A stretch of 64,000 bases of DNA from Paenibacillus tianmuensis (GTDB lineage: Bacteria; Bacillota; Bacilli; Paenibacillales; NBRC-103111), in NCBI RefSeq assembly GCF_900100345.1, contig NZ_FMTT01000017.1:41847-105846 (forward strand). Reading direction: 5' to 3'. The position numbers and the translations under genes are program-made. Positions 1 to 9,523 of this stretch are shown one piece after another (the stretch's first letter is position 1; each line of letters begins with the position of its first letter). Under the pieces are notes generated by a model that searched no databases, was not told the DNA's origin, and was given only the letters and a program-made list of their open reading frames with translations.

Positions 1-2
1 CG

Positions 3-1283
3 CTGGCGTCGGTGTACATCAAGAAGCGCTGGAAATCGTATTTTATTTTGTTCCTGCTCCTCGAAACCGGCATGTTCGGCGTCTTTATGGCGCAGGATCT
101 GTTCTTGTTCTTCGTCTTCTTCGAGCTGACGCTGATCCCGATGTTCTTCTTGATCGGCATTTGGGGGTATATGGACCGGGAGCGGGCGGCGAACAAGTTC
201 TTGATCTATAACGGAATCGGTTCGGCGATTATGCTGATCGCTTTTCTCATCCTCGTCAGTACAGCCGGCTTCGGCCAAACGATGGGGGATAACGGCATTT
301 CGATTCACTATTCCGGGGATATCAACGTGATTATGGAGCATCTGTTCCAGAGCGCGGATTCGTATGTGAATCAAGGCGATCTGGAGGGCAACCCATTCTA
401 TTTAAGCGAAACGATGAAATGGGTGCTGTTCCTGATGATGCTCGTGGCCTTCGGCATCAAGCTGCCGATTTTCCCGTTCCATACGTGGATGCTGAAAGTA
501 CACACGGAAGCGCCGCCGTCGATCGTTATGATTCACTCCGGCATTTTGCTGAAAATGGGCGCTTACGGCCTGATCCGCTTCGGGATTCTGCTGTTCCCGC
601 AGCAGGCGGTGCAGTGGGCTGCCGTACTGGCGATTCTCGGTGTGATCAACATCGTGTACGGAGCGATTCTGGCCTTCGTGCAAAAGGAGTTCAAGCTGGT
701 ACTGGCTTACTCCAGTATTAGCCATATGGGCATCGTGCTAGTCGGCATTGCCGCGTTTAACCCGGCCGGTCTGGAAGGAGCCATATTCCAACTCGTCTCT
801 CACGGTCTCATCTCGGCGCTGCTGTTCCTCCTTGTTGGGAGCATCTATGAGCGTACGCAGACAACGGAGCTCGACCAGCTTGGCGGCTTGGCCAAGTCGG
901 CGCCGTTCATTTCCGGCATTCTGCTCGTAGCCGGGATGGCCTCGCTCGGTCTGCCCGGGTTGTCCGGCTTCATCGGCGAGTTCCTGGCCTTCCTGGGCTT
1001 GTTCGAGAAGTATAAGATCATTACGGCCGTCGGGGCGCTTGGGATCATTTTGGCCGCGGTCTACGTGCTTCGCGGGGTGCTCGGTATCACGTACGGACCG
1101 CAGAAGACGGAGCTGCCGAAGATGCGGGACGCACGGCTGATCGAAGCGATTCCGATGATTGCGCTTGTCGCTTTCATCGTGGTGCTCGGGATTTACCCGG
1201 GCGTACTGAGCAATCCGCTGCATCAAACCGTCAGCAGCTTCGATCAATTCATTCACAGCGTTTCTGCGAAGATAGGGGGTTAG
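3..1283 (+). CDS. nuoM: NADH-quinone oxidoreductase subunit M (partial, 5' end outside window)
   Basis: Antiporter-like membrane subunit of respiratory complex I, which couples quinone reduction to proton translocation. The frame is open from base 3, and about 427 residues are visible; the family is usually about 500, so roughly the first 80-100 residues lie before the window. Multiple hydrophobic helices are visible. The conserved helix-5 glutamate appears in FFELTLIPMFF, and the lysine-bearing segment LPIFPFHTWM...LLKMG is the proton-channel core of the NuoM/N/L family. The GTG at base 12 is not the true start. It is followed 4 nt later by nuoN, the usual end of a nuo operon. Confidence 0.93.
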   Translation: MASVYIKKRWKSYFILFLLLETGMFGVFMAQDLFLFFVFFELTLIPMFFLIGIWGYMDRERAANKFLIYNGIGSAIMLIAFLILVSTAGFGQTMGDNGISIHYSGDINVIMEHLFQSADSYVNQGDLEGNPFYLSETMKWVLFLMMLVAFGIKLPIFPFHTWMLKVHTEAPPSIVMIHSGILLKMGAYGLIRFGILLFPQQAVQWAAVLAILGVINIVYGAILAFVQKEFKLVLAYSSISHMGIVLVGIAAFNPAGLEGAIFQLVSHGLISALLFLLVGSIYERTQTTELDQLGGLAKSAPFISGILLVAGMASLGLPGLSGFIGEFLAFLGLFEKYKIITAVGALGIILAAVYVLRGVLGITYGPQKTELPKMRDARLIEAIPMIALVAFIVVLGIYPGVLSNPLHQTVSSFDQFIHSVSAKIGG

Positions 1284-1287
1284 ACCG

Positions 1288-2805
1288 GTGGAACCGATAC
1301 GTCTTGAGCTAAGTGATCTGGGTCTGCTGGCTCCGGAGCTGACACTTGTCGTCGCCGCTGTGGTGTTGTCGCTGCTCGATCTGCTGCTGCCGCGTCAAAT
1401 GAACCGGAACTGGCTGGGCTGGCTATCGCTGGTGGGCATTATTATCGCCGCTGTATTTGCGGCGGGGCAGCTCAATCCTGCGGAACCGAAGCAGCTGCTG
1501 AACTTCAGCTACCGGGTCGACGATTTTGCGGCCATCCTGAAGCTGGTGCTGCTGACGGGAGCCGGGCTGATTACGCTTATGAGCATCGGCTCGGTGAAAG
1601 AAGATGAAATTCCGCATGTCGGCGAATTTTATTATTTGCTTCTGCCGGCAACGCTTGGCGGTATGATTATGGCTTCGTCCGGCGATCTGATCACCATCTT
1701 CGTCGGCTTGGAACTGCTCAGTATCACTTCGTATATTTTGGTAGCCATGCGTAAAAAAGACAAGCGCTCGAACGAGGGGGCTTTCAAATACCTTGTGCTG
1801 GGCGGTGTATCGTCAGCCGTCATTCTGTACGGAATGTCCTTCTTGTATGGCATGACGGGCTCGACGGTGATCAAGGAGATTAACGCGGGACTCGGGCAGG
1901 CGTCCCATGGAATGCTTCCGCTCGTCTATTTAAGCTTTTTCCTGCTGCTTGCGGGGTTCGGCTTCAAAGTGGCGGTGGCGCCGTTCCATATGTGGGCGCC
2001 GGACGTATACCAAGGAGCGCCGACGCCGGTTACCGCTTTCCTTGCGGTCGTGTCGAAGGCGGCGGCATTTGCGATTCTGTTCCGGTTTATGTACAACGTC
2101 TATGCGATCGGGGATCTGATGAATCTTCCGTTCCATCAGGATGTCTTGCTATCGCTGATGGTCGTGGCGGCGGCCGCGATGATCGTCGGTAACTTCATTG
2201 CTCTGCGGCAAACGAACATGAAGCGGCTGCTCGCCTATTCGGGTATCGCCAACTCCGGCTATTTGATGGTGCCGATCGCGATTCAGTTCTCGATGATGCA
2301 TTACTCGAATTTCGCCGAGTTCGCTTTTTACCTGATCGCCTATCTATTCATGAACATCGGGATTTTCGCGGTGCTGATGATCGTCGAACGCTCGACGGGC
2401 GACGATGAGATCAAAGGCTTGGCCGGGTTGTATTACCGTGCGCCGGGAACGGCTGTTGCCACCGTGCTGCTGGTGCTGTCCTTGGCAGGGCTGCCGGTGT
2501 CAGGAGGCTTCTTCGGGAAGCTGTACATTTTGCTCGGCACGCTGCAAACGCAGCATTACTGGCTTGCGGCCGTCATGATCGGAACGAGCGTCGTTTCGTA
2601 CTACTTCTACTTCGGCTTGATCCGCCAAATGTTCATGCGCAGCGAAGACGGAGGAGCGCAGCTGATCCGCATGAGCGTTCCGCTTGGCGTAACGATGTGG
2701 CTGTGCGTAGCGGCGAGCGTAGTGCTCGGATTGTTCCCGCACTGGGTGCTCGGCTACTTGGAGCGCATCTTCTCGCTTGCGCAGGATTTGTTCATATTTA
2801 GCTAG
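1288..2805 (+). CDS. nuoN: NADH-quinone oxidoreductase subunit N
   Basis: Last membrane antiporter-like subunit of complex I. The 505 residues match the usual family length. The protein is very hydrophobic, with about 14 predicted helices. A conserved glutamate lies in VGLELLSITSY near residue 137, and the lysine segment PFHMWAPDVYQGAPTPV...VSKAAAF lies near residues 233-260. The GTG start has a G-rich ribosome-binding site about 9 nt upstream inside the end of nuoM, consistent with translational coupling. A strong terminator follows about 35 nt after the stop, so this closes the operon. Confidence 0.95.
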   Translation: MEPIRLELSDLGLLAPELTLVVAAVVLSLLDLLLPRQMNRNWLGWLSLVGIIIAAVFAAGQLNPAEPKQLLNFSYRVDDFAAILKLVLLTGAGLITLMSIGSVKEDEIPHVGEFYYLLLPATLGGMIMASSGDLITIFVGLELLSITSYILVAMRKKDKRSNEGAFKYLVLGGVSSAVILYGMSFLYGMTGSTVIKEINAGLGQASHGMLPLVYLSFFLLLAGFGFKVAVAPFHMWAPDVYQGAPTPVTAFLAVVSKAAAFAILFRFMYNVYAIGDLMNLPFHQDVLLSLMVVAAAAMIVGNFIALRQTNMKRLLAYSGIANSGYLMVPIAIQFSMMHYSNFAEFAFYLIAYLFMNIGIFAVLMIVERSTGDDEIKGLAGLYYRAPGTAVATVLLVLSLAGLPVSGGFFGKLYILLGTLQTQHYWLAAVMIGTSVVSYYFYFGLIRQMFMRSEDGGAQLIRMSVPLGVTMWLCVAASVVLGLFPHWVLGYLERIFSLAQDLFIFS

Positions 2806-2839
2806 TCCGGGTGGACATATGGTCCCGCTCGTCCATGCG

Positions 2840-2877
2840 AAAACCCGCTTTTCCTTGACCGGAAAGGCGGGTTTTTT
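2840..2877 (+). terminator. Rho-independent terminator after nuoN
   Basis: A near-perfect inverted repeat, AAAACCCGC(T)TTTCC pairing with GGAAAGGCGGGTTTT around a short TTGACC loop, is followed by a T run. It ends the nuo operon. Confidence 0.9.
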
Positions 2878-2928
2878 CGGCGTATGTGTCCGAATGGTGA
2901 AACTTTTCGCTCAGGTTTTCAATTCCAG

Positions 2929-2957
2929 TTGCAGGGAGTCGGCTTAAAGCTTAGAAT
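2929..2957 (+). promoter_or_regulatory. Sigma-A-type promoter for the SLH protease gene
   Basis: TTGCAG at 2929-2934 and TAGAAT at 2952-2957 are separated by 17 nt. They lie about 50 nt before the AAAGGA ribosome-binding site of the following gene and downstream of the nuoN terminator. Confidence 0.55.
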
Positions 2958-3009
2958 GAGATAATGGGGTTAGGCTGAAGAAAAATCATGATAAAGGATT
3001 CTGAATGCG

Positions 3010-5529
3010 ATGAACGGCATAAATCTTAAACATACCATATACTCATCATTCTTAGGCCTCACGATTTTCCTCATCAGCACCGGTACGGTTTTTGCTTTGG
3101 AGGCGGACGATCCGTTCTACGCCAAGCAAACTTACCTCAAGCAAATTCATATGAACGAAGCCTGGAATGTGACACAGAGCAACAGCGGCATGATTATCGC
3201 GATCGTCGATACCGGAGTGGATTTGGCGCACCCCGATTTGAAGCCTAATTTGGTGCCGGGCGTCAACCTGATTCATCCGAAACAGCCGCCGGCGGACGAC
3301 AACGGCCACGGCACTAACGTAGCGGGTGTCATAGGTGCTGTGGGAAATAACGACCGGGGCGTTGCCGGCATGCTGTGGAATGCTCGGATCATGCCGATCA
3401 AAGCGCTTGAAGCGGACGGGACCGGCGGCGAGCAGAAGCTCGGCGAAGGGATTCGTTATGCCGTCGATCATGGCGCCAAGATTGTTGTTCTCTCGCTCGG
3501 CCTCAATAAATACTCCGCTTACATGAACGATATCGTACGGTACGCGGAGGAAAGAGACGTGCTGCTGGTAGCCGCTACGGGCAACGAAGGCAACCGCGTC
3601 AAATATCCGGCGGCGTATCCTACCGTCCTCGCGGTTGGCGGAGTGAATGCCAACGGTACGGTGAACGAAATGTCCAACACGGGGCCGGAGGTCGACGTCG
3701 TCGCGCCTTGGGATGTGTTCACGACAGCGGCAGGCGGTTCGTACAAAGCGAACGACGGGACGTCGATGGCTGCACCGCAAGTCGCGGCTGCGGCTGCGTT
3801 GCTATGGGGACGGAATCCGCAGATGAAAGCGTATCAGGTTCGTCAATGGATTCGCCAAACCGCGGAGGATTTGACCGGAAAAGGTTGGAATCCGCGGACC
3901 GGCTACGGCTTGCTTCGGGTAGACCGATTGCTCAGTGAGCCTTATTTGACTGACATGTACGAGCCGAACAACCGTAAGGATCAGGCCAAGGCGATCTCCA
4001 TCAGTAAAAAAATTACCGCATCCTTCTTGGACGGCACGGACAACGACTGGTTTGCTACGGATGCTTCCTACGATGGAAGCGTAAATGTTACGCTGGAGCT
4101 TGATAGCAGCTTGTCGGTGAACGTGCAGCATACGGACGCTTCCGGCGTGCTGACGACCAAAACTGTGCAAGGGGGCCAGACGGTTCCGTTCAAGGTAACG
4201 AAAGGGCGCAGCTATTTTCAACTACAGCTTAGCGACCGCAACCGTAAAGTGGAGACGCCTTACGGACTGACGACTTCCTTTGACATTTACCGCGATCCGT
4301 ACGAAGACAACGACCGCCAGTTCAAAGCGTTCGTGCTGCCTTCCCGGAGCGTGAAGGTCAAGGGGACGTTTCACCAATACAACGATGTGGACTGGTACGA
4401 ATTCCCGGTTCAGCAAACTGGTTCGTTGCGTATTCATGTGACGACCGATACGGCGCGAATCGACCCGGTGCTTCTCGTTCAAAAGCAAGGAGAGAAGTCG
4501 GTGACGATCGACAAAGGAGACGACGGCGCAACGGAGTCGTACTCCTTGCCCGAAGTGTTTCCGGGCACCTACTACATTCGGGTGAACAACGTGAAGGATT
4601 ATACGAACCCGGTTGTTGGCGAATATACGCTCGCGATCGAGTACGATGCGAAGCTGATCGATCCGAACGAACCGAACAACCGCTCTTATCAGGCGACAGT
4701 TATCTCAATGGATACTCCATATAACGGCCTGCTCGATAAGTCGGACGACGTGGACTGGTTCCAGTTCAAGGTAGAAGAGGAAAGCTTCGTTCGGGTCGGA
4801 CTTAGCGACATTCCTTCCGGCGTGAGCATGTATATGCATTTATACGACGGGTCGATGAATTCGATGTCAACCTCGATGAACAGCAGCTCATCCGACTCGC
4901 AGGAGTTGTCCGGCCGTTTCAAGCCGGGGACGTACTATCTGAAGCTGACTTCAAACCGTCCATTCGATAACCGTATGTATCAACTGCTCGTTAACGCCAA
5001 GCCGCTGATCGGCGGCTATACGGATATTCGAGGGCATTGGGCGCAAAATGCGATCTTGAATTTGACCGGCAAACAGATCATTGACGGATACGACAACTAT
5101 ACGTTCCAGCCCAATCGCCCGATTACTCGCGCCGAAGCGACGGCGGTTATCTCTCGGGCGTTCCGGCTGTCGAAGCAAAGAGCGGTCAGCTTCTCCGATT
5201 TGCCGGAGACGCATTGGTCCTACGATCATGTGGCCCGGGCGACACAGGCGGGTATTATCGAAGGCTACCCGGATCGGACGTTTGCGCCGGACCAGCCGGT
5301 TACTCGCATGGAGATGACGGCGATGCTGGCACGCAGCATGAACATGGCGGGCAAACGAAGAGGCGCCCTTCCGTTCACCGACGTGGATGAAGAGTATTGG
5401 GGCACCGCTTTGCTCAAGCAGATGAAAGCCGAAGGACTGGTCGGCGGCTATGCGGACGGCTCGTTCCGGCCCGAGCAGCAGGCGACCCGGGCCGAATTCG
5501 TCCAGCTGCTGATGGGGATTCTGAAATAA
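3010..5529 (+). CDS. Secreted S8 subtilisin-like serine protease with three C-terminal SLH domains
   Basis: Cell-surface endopeptidase of 839 residues. Residues 1-30 form a signal peptide ending VFALE. The subtilisin domain follows, with catalytic D67 (AIVDTGVD), H100 (DNGHGTNVAG), oxyanion-hole N192 (ATGNEG) and S252 (DGTSMAAPQ). Three pre-peptidase-like (PPC) beta domains then follow, each opening with a YEPNN, YEDND or NEPNN motif and carrying a DNDW/DVDW signature. Residues about 670-839 form three SLH repeats (IRGHWAQNAI, LPETHWSYDHV, VDEEYWG, each with a TRAE or TRME core). The SLH repeats should tether it to pyruvylated wall polymer, the modification made by csaB in this window. The start is ATG 3010; ATG 3006 is out of frame and closed at once. 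No propeptide is obvious, so the maturation mode is uncertain. Confidence 0.92.
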   Translation: MNGINLKHTIYSSFLGLTIFLISTGTVFALEADDPFYAKQTYLKQIHMNEAWNVTQSNSGMIIAIVDTGVDLAHPDLKPNLVPGVNLIHPKQPPADDNGHGTNVAGVIGAVGNNDRGVAGMLWNARIMPIKALEADGTGGEQKLGEGIRYAVDHGAKIVVLSLGLNKYSAYMNDIVRYAEERDVLLVAATGNEGNRVKYPAAYPTVLAVGGVNANGTVNEMSNTGPEVDVVAPWDVFTTAAGGSYKANDGTSMAAPQVAAAAALLWGRNPQMKAYQVRQWIRQTAEDLTGKGWNPRTGYGLLRVDRLLSEPYLTDMYEPNNRKDQAKAISISKKITASFLDGTDNDWFATDASYDGSVNVTLELDSSLSVNVQHTDASGVLTTKTVQGGQTVPFKVTKGRSYFQLQLSDRNRKVETPYGLTTSFDIYRDPYEDNDRQFKAFVLPSRSVKVKGTFHQYNDVDWYEFPVQQTGSLRIHVTTDTARIDPVLLVQKQGEKSVTIDKGDDGATESYSLPEVFPGTYYIRVNNVKDYTNPVVGEYTLAIEYDAKLIDPNEPNNRSYQATVISMDTPYNGLLDKSDDVDWFQFKVEEESFVRVGLSDIPSGVSMYMHLYDGSMNSMSTSMNSSSSDSQELSGRFKPGTYYLKLTSNRPFDNRMYQLLVNAKPLIGGYTDIRGHWAQNAILNLTGKQIIDGYDNYTFQPNRPITRAEATAVISRAFRLSKQRAVSFSDLPETHWSYDHVARATQAGIIEGYPDRTFAPDQPVTRMEMTAMLARSMNMAGKRRGALPFTDVDEEYWGTALLKQMKAEGLVGGYADGSFRPEQQATRAEFVQLLMGILK

Positions 5530-5604
5530 CCGGGCCCGGAAGCGGCTAATACGGCTTTTTCCGGATCGGCGGGACACTTCCGTGAAAGCGGGGAATGCTT
5601 TTCT

Positions 5605-5856
5605 ATGGATTATTTGGATCAAATGAGCGCGTCGATGGGACTAAAGGGGATGATCAACATTGTGGTCGTCCTGGTATTCATCGGCGTCTCTTGGTGGGCT
5701 CTGCAGGAGCTGAAGCTGGAGATGATACTGAGACGCCCCAAAAGCGCCCAGGCCAAAATGCTGCAAATCCTTCTCTCGATCGCGCTGGGGTATCAAATTG
5801 CCCGCTTCGTGATCGACTATTTGGAGTGGTCGACTTGGTTCTCCGGAATGTTCTGA
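5605..5856 (+). CDS. DUF1146 family small membrane protein (YwzB-like)
   Basis: 83-residue protein with two predicted membrane helices (about residues 17-36 and 54-75) separated by a charged segment with RRPKSAQAK. The DUF1146 family, called YwzB in Bacillus subtilis, lies near murAA and spoIID in many Bacillales, and the same context is seen here. The ATG start at 5605 has a GGGGA motif about 10 nt upstream. A longer overlapping frame starting at 5595 shows no family features. Function is unknown; the location suggests an envelope or sporulation role, which is inference. Confidence 0.75.
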   Translation: MDYLDQMSASMGLKGMINIVVVLVFIGVSWWALQELKLEMILRRPKSAQAKMLQILLSIALGYQIARFVIDYLEWSTWFSGMF

Positions 5857-6001
5857 AAAAACATTTTTTCGAATAACCGAGGAGAATGTTGTCAACAATG
5901 GTTAGTACAACCGTTAAAAAATCCGCTCGGGCCACGAATGGTATCGTGACCGGCTAAAGACTATGAAACCGCAAGCAGAAATTACGCGGAAGGGGATCAT
6001 G

Positions 6002-7327
6002 ATGAACAAAATAATCGTCCGCGGCGGCAAAAAGCTATCCGGCAGGGTAAAAATACACGGCGCGAAAAACGCTGTCCTGCCGATCATCGCAGCCTCGATC
6101 TTAGGAACGGACGGAGTCAGCGTCATTCACGACGCGCCTCCCCTGGACGACGTCCTTGTCATTAACAAGGTGCTTGAAAGTCTGGGAATCAAGATTGAAT
6201 ATAAACATGAAACGGTCCGCATCAATGCATCCAAAATTGATACGTGCGAGGCCTCCTATGATCTGGTAAGAAAAATGCGGGCGTCGTTTCTGGTTATGGG
6301 TCCGCTGTTAGCCCGTGTCGGCAAAGCGCGCATATCGCTGCCTGGAGGGTGCGCTATCGGTACGCGTCCGATCGACCAGCATCTGAAAGGCTTCGAAGCG
6401 ATGGGCGCAGAGATTGAGCTCGGCCAAGGGTATATCGAAGCGAGGGTGAGCGGACGATTAAAGGGTGCCAAGGTGTACCTCGATGTTGCCAGTGTGGGAG
6501 CGACGGAGAACATTATGATGGCCGCGGCGCTTGCCGAAGGCACGACCTTAATTGAGAATGCCGCCAAGGAGCCTGAGATCGTCGATCTGGCGAACTATCT
6601 TAACGCGATGGGCGCCAAAATCCGCGGAGCGGGTACGGGCATGATCCGCATCGACGGCGTATCGAAGCTCACCGGTGCAGTACATACGGTCATTCCCGAC
6701 CGCATTGAAGCGGGTACATATATGATTGCCGCCGCCATCACGAACAGCGACTTGTACATCGAAGGAGCGATCGGCGACCATTTGCGTCCGATCATCTCCA
6801 AGATGCAGGAGATGGGCGTGCAAATAGAAGAAGATGAGAACGGCCTTCGGGTGTATACGGATCGTCCTCTCCGTGCGGTGGATCTTAAAACGCTGCCTTA
6901 TCCCGGTTTCCCTACCGACATGCAGTCGCAGATGATGGCGCTGCTGCTGCTGGCAGATGGGACCAGCCTGGTTACCGAAACGGTTTTTGAGAACCGTTTT
7001 ATGCATGTGGAGCAAATGTTGAACATGAATGCGCAGATTAAGGTGGAAGGCCGTACGGCGGTCGTTAGCGGCGGCAGCAAGCTCCAAGGGGCCAAGGTGT
7101 GCGCGACTGACCTGCGTGCCGGAGCGGCGCTTGTTTTGGCCGCGCTTGCGGCCGATGGCGATACGGAGATTACCGGCATTCATCACATTGACCGGGGCTA
7201 TGTGAATATTGCCGAGAAGCTCAGTGTACTGGGGGCAGACATCCGCCGGATTCCTGTCGAGATCGTCGATACGGAAGAAGAGGAACAAACGCTCCCGCTG
7301 TTTTCCGTGCAGCCAAGCCTCGCTTAA
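6002..7327 (+). CDS. murA: UDP-N-acetylglucosamine 1-carboxyvinyltransferase
   Basis: Catalyses the first committed step of peptidoglycan synthesis, transferring enolpyruvate from PEP to UDP-GlcNAc in the cytoplasm. The 441 residues from ATG 6002 match the family. The HGAKNAVLP loop carries K22 and N23, and the flexible catalytic loop [13 protein letters not shown] carries C117, the residue alkylated by fosfomycin. The start is either of the tandem ATGs at 5999/6002, about 6 nt after GGAAGGGG; an upstream in-frame ATG at 5963 lacks a good ribosome-binding site. The linkage to spoIID and spoIIID matches the Bacillus murAA region. A terminator follows. Confidence 0.96.
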   Translation: MNKIIVRGGKKLSGRVKIHGAKNAVLPIIAASILGTDGVSVIHDAPPLDDVLVINKVLESLGIKIEYKHETVRINASKIDTCEASYDLVRKMRASFLVMGPLLARVGKARISLPGGCAIGTRPIDQHLKGFEAMGAEIELGQGYIEARVSGRLKGAKVYLDVASVGATENIMMAAALAEGTTLIENAAKEPEIVDLANYLNAMGAKIRGAGTGMIRIDGVSKLTGAVHTVIPDRIEAGTYMIAAAITNSDLYIEGAIGDHLRPIISKMQEMGVQIEEDENGLRVYTDRPLRAVDLKTLPYPGFPTDMQSQMMALLLLADGTSLVTETVFENRFMHVEQMLNMNAQIKVEGRTAVVSGGSKLQGAKVCATDLRAGAALVLAALAADGDTEITGIHHIDRGYVNIAEKLSVLGADIRRIPVEIVDTEEEEQTLPLFSVQPSLA

Positions 7328-7355
7328 CGTCTATGGCTTCTATTCTCTTGGAACG

Positions 7356-7400
7356 GGAACCGACTCTTTCATTCGAAAAGGGTCGGTTCTCTTTCTTTTG
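7356..7400 (+). terminator. Rho-independent terminator after murA
   Basis: The arms GAACCGACTCTTT and AAAGGGTCGGTTC surround a short loop and are followed by TCTTTCTTTT. Confidence 0.85.
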
Positions 7401-7496
7401 AGGTTCTATTCTATCTTTTCGGTTCATAAGATGGTGTTACCTGCAGCCGCAGCGCTTGATTATGGAGAGCCGACAAAATGATGGAGGAACCCGTTG

Positions 7497-8552
7497 ATGA
7501 AGTACAAGCTGACCCGGACGCAACAATCTTGGATTCGCTGGTTGGCCGTTTGGCTGGCCAGCTTCACAGCCGTCGTCGTGCTGGTACCCGGCCTGCTCAT
7601 ACGCACGGGGCCCGGAAAGAAGCCGGAACCTGCGCCGCCCGCTGCAGAGCAGCCGTCCGCAGCGCGGAAGCAGGACGAACTGCTTATTCCCGTTTACCGG
7701 GCAAAGGAGAAGAGAACGGAGAGAATGGCCCTTGAGCAGTATGTGCGGGGAGTCGTCGCGGCGGAGATGCCGATCGAATTCGAGCCGGAAGCGCTCAAAG
7801 CTCAAGCGATGGCCGCACGCACCTATATCGTCCGAAGACTGCTCGACGGCGACCAGAGCAATGTCCCGGATGTGAATGCGCTCGTAACGGATACGATCAG
7901 CCATCAGGCTTACGTCACCGATGAGGAGCTAAGGCAGCGTTGGAGCGATGAGGCGTTCCTCTCCCGCATGGACAAGCTGAAACGGGCGGTAGAGGAAACG
8001 AGGGATCTCGTGCTAACCTATCAAGGAAAGCCGATTGAAGCGAGCTTTTTTTCTACCAGCAACGGGTATACGGAAAATTCGGAAGACTACTGGAATTTCA
8101 CCGTTCCGTATTTGCGAAGCGTACCGAGTCCTTGGGATGCTAAGCTGTCACCTCGCTATAAAGAGACGGTAGCTTTTACGTCCAAGGAGCTGCAGCGAAA
8201 GCTGGGTTTGCCCGGCGTCGTGCCGGTATCGGCCGGAAGCCCTCTCGGCATTAAGGTGATCGAGAAGAGCCAAGGAAAACGTATCAAGAAGCTGTCTATA
8301 GGCGGAAAGCTATTTACTGGAAGAGAGGTTCGAGAGAAGCTCGGACTGAATTCCAGCCAGTTTCAATGGTCATGGAGCGGCGGAGAATGGCGGTTTACGA
8401 CATTCGGCTACGGACATGGCGTAGGGATGAGCCAATGGGGCGCCAACGGGATGGCGATGGAAGGACGCAAAGCGGAGGACATTGCCAAATACTATTATGC
8501 CGGCATAGCCATCGACCGGGCTTCCAATCTATTGAAAGGAAAAATTTTCTAA
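7497..8552 (+). CDS. spoIID: Stage II sporulation protein D (peptidoglycan lytic transglycosylase)
   Basis: Mother-cell wall hydrolase of the engulfment machinery (SpoIID-SpoIIM-SpoIIP complex). It has 351 residues, with an N-terminal membrane anchor at about 13-35 and then the SpoIID domain. The catalytic glutamate is E90 in RGVVAAEMP, equivalent to E88 of B. subtilis; AQAMAARTY and the C-terminal GYGHGVGMSQWGANGMA signature are also present. ATG 7497 sits 9 nt after GGAGG; the adjacent TTG 7494 is less likely. A weak sigma-E-like element (CATAAGAT near 7426) lies upstream, fitting the known sigma-E control of this family, but it is not decisive. Confidence 0.94.
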   Translation: MKYKLTRTQQSWIRWLAVWLASFTAVVVLVPGLLIRTGPGKKPEPAPPAAEQPSAARKQDELLIPVYRAKEKRTERMALEQYVRGVVAAEMPIEFEPEALKAQAMAARTYIVRRLLDGDQSNVPDVNALVTDTISHQAYVTDEELRQRWSDEAFLSRMDKLKRAVEETRDLVLTYQGKPIEASFFSTSNGYTENSEDYWNFTVPYLRSVPSPWDAKLSPRYKETVAFTSKELQRKLGLPGVVPVSAGSPLGIKVIEKSQGKRIKKLSIGGKLFTGREVREKLGLNSSQFQWSWSGGEWRFTTFGYGHGVGMSQWGANGMAMEGRKAEDIAKYYYAGIAIDRASNLLKGKIF

Positions 8553-8570
8553 TAAAATAGGTTTTCCCGC

Positions 8571-8598
8571 GTATAAATCTCGCGAACCTGGCAAGAAT
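8571..8598 (+). promoter_or_regulatory. Possible sigma-F promoter for spoIIQ
   Basis: GTATA at 8571-8575 and GGCAAGAAT at 8590-8598 fit the forespore sigma-F pattern GYATA ... GGNNANAMT. The spacer is 14 nt, slightly shorter than the usual 15-16, and the transcript would start close to the GAGGTG ribosome-binding site. B. subtilis spoIIQ is sigma-F controlled, which supports the call. Confidence 0.42.
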
Positions 8599-8619
8599 GG
8601 TTAGCGAGGTGATATACAA

Positions 8620-9351
8620 ATGAGTGAACAAAAAAGAGATTTGGTCCAAGAAGAAGCTCCTAAATCTACCGAAGGAGCCCAAAGCGGCACATCGTCAACC
8701 TGGAAAAGATTGCTCGCCAAGAAGTGGGTATTTCCGGCAACGTACATGGCAGCTGCGGCAATCATCTTAACGTTAATGTGGTGGTACCAAGGGTCGAGCA
8801 TCACGAAGCCTGACAAAAACGTCAGTCTTGATGCTGCGAAATCCGGTACGGTCACAGGAAACGTCTCGGGTACCGATGCGGTAGCTACCAACGCGAAACA
8901 GGAAACGATGCAATGGCCGATCAAAGAACGCAGCGAACTGGATGTCGTGCTTCCTTTCTTCGATAACAAAGCATCGAACGAAGTGCGGCAAGCCGCGATG
9001 GTCGAATACGGCGACACCTTCACCCCACATATGGGTATGGACTTCGCAAGACACGACAATCAAGTATTTGATGTATTGGCCGTTATGGGCGGTAAGGTCA
9101 CGGCGGTACAGAAAGACCCGGTCGTCGGCAACTTGGTGGAAATTACGCACAGCAACGGGCTTGTTTCGGTCTATCAAAGCTTGGCCGAAGTCAAGGTCGC
9201 CAAAGACGCCGAAGTGAAGAAGGGCGACGTTATCGCCAAGGCGGGACGCAACGAGCTGGAAAAAGATCAAGGTACCCATTTGCATTTCGAATTGCGTCAA
9301 GGTCAAGGCGGTCCGGCGGTCAATCCGGAGCAATACCTCGGAGATCATTAA
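8620..9351 (+). CDS. spoIIQ: SpoIIQ-type M23 (LytM) peptidase, sporulation channel protein
   Basis: Forespore membrane protein that bridges the intermembrane space with SpoIIIAH during engulfment. It has 243 residues: a cytoplasmic N terminus, one helix at about 38-56, a linker, and a LytM domain at about 130-235. The zinc-site residues of active M23 enzymes are all present: H137-xxx-D141 (PHMGMDFA) and H220-x-H222 (THLHFEL). B. subtilis SpoIIQ is known for a degenerate metal site, so this copy may be enzymatically active, as in clostridia. It starts at ATG after GAGGTG, and its position between spoIID and spoIIID supports the assignment over a generic M23 peptidase. Confidence 0.85.
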   Translation: MSEQKRDLVQEEAPKSTEGAQSGTSSTWKRLLAKKWVFPATYMAAAAIILTLMWWYQGSSITKPDKNVSLDAAKSGTVTGNVSGTDAVATNAKQETMQWPIKERSELDVVLPFFDNKASNEVRQAAMVEYGDTFTPHMGMDFARHDNQVFDVLAVMGGKVTAVQKDPVVGNLVEITHSNGLVSVYQSLAEVKVAKDAEVKKGDVIAKAGRNELEKDQGTHLHFELRQGQGGPAVNPEQYLGDH

Positions 9352-9367
9352 TATCGGCAGAGCGGCA

Positions 9368-9399
9368 GGCAGGGGAACGTTTCCTCTGCCTTTTTGTTT
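9368..9399 (+). terminator. Rho-independent terminator after spoIIQ
   Basis: The arms GGCAGGGGAA and TTTCCTCTGCC, with a CG loop, are followed by a T-rich run. Confidence 0.8.
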
Positions 9400-9461
9400 T
9401 TGCGGAACGCATGTCCTTGAAATAATTGTTCGCTGCGGGCTTGTCAGCCTTCCAAAACAAA

Positions 9462-9489
9462 GAATATAAGCGTGGGCCCCTCATATAAT
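9462..9489 (+). promoter_or_regulatory. Sigma-E promoter for spoIIID
   Basis: GAATATA at 9462-9468 (matching the -35 pattern KMATATT at six of seven) and CATATAAT at 9482-9489 (matching CATACAAT at seven of eight) are separated by 13 nt. B. subtilis spoIIID is transcribed by sigma-E, so sequence and biology agree. Confidence 0.68.
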
Positions 9490-9523
9490 GTACCAAACTA
9501 ACTCGAGTAGGGAGGCGAGGGGA

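Noticed and set aside
3052..3780. 242-codon antisense frame in the protease gene
   Set aside because: Opposite a conserved subtilisin catalytic domain, Arg/His-rich shadow without start signals.
5530..5604. Terminator between the SLH protease and the DUF1146 gene
   Set aside because: Some inverted complementarity (CCGGAA ... TTCCGG) but no T tract and an imperfect stem.
5595..5876. 93-codon frame overlapping the DUF1146 gene
   Set aside because: Low-complexity, charged shadow frame; the 83-residue frame has two membrane helices and a recognisable family.
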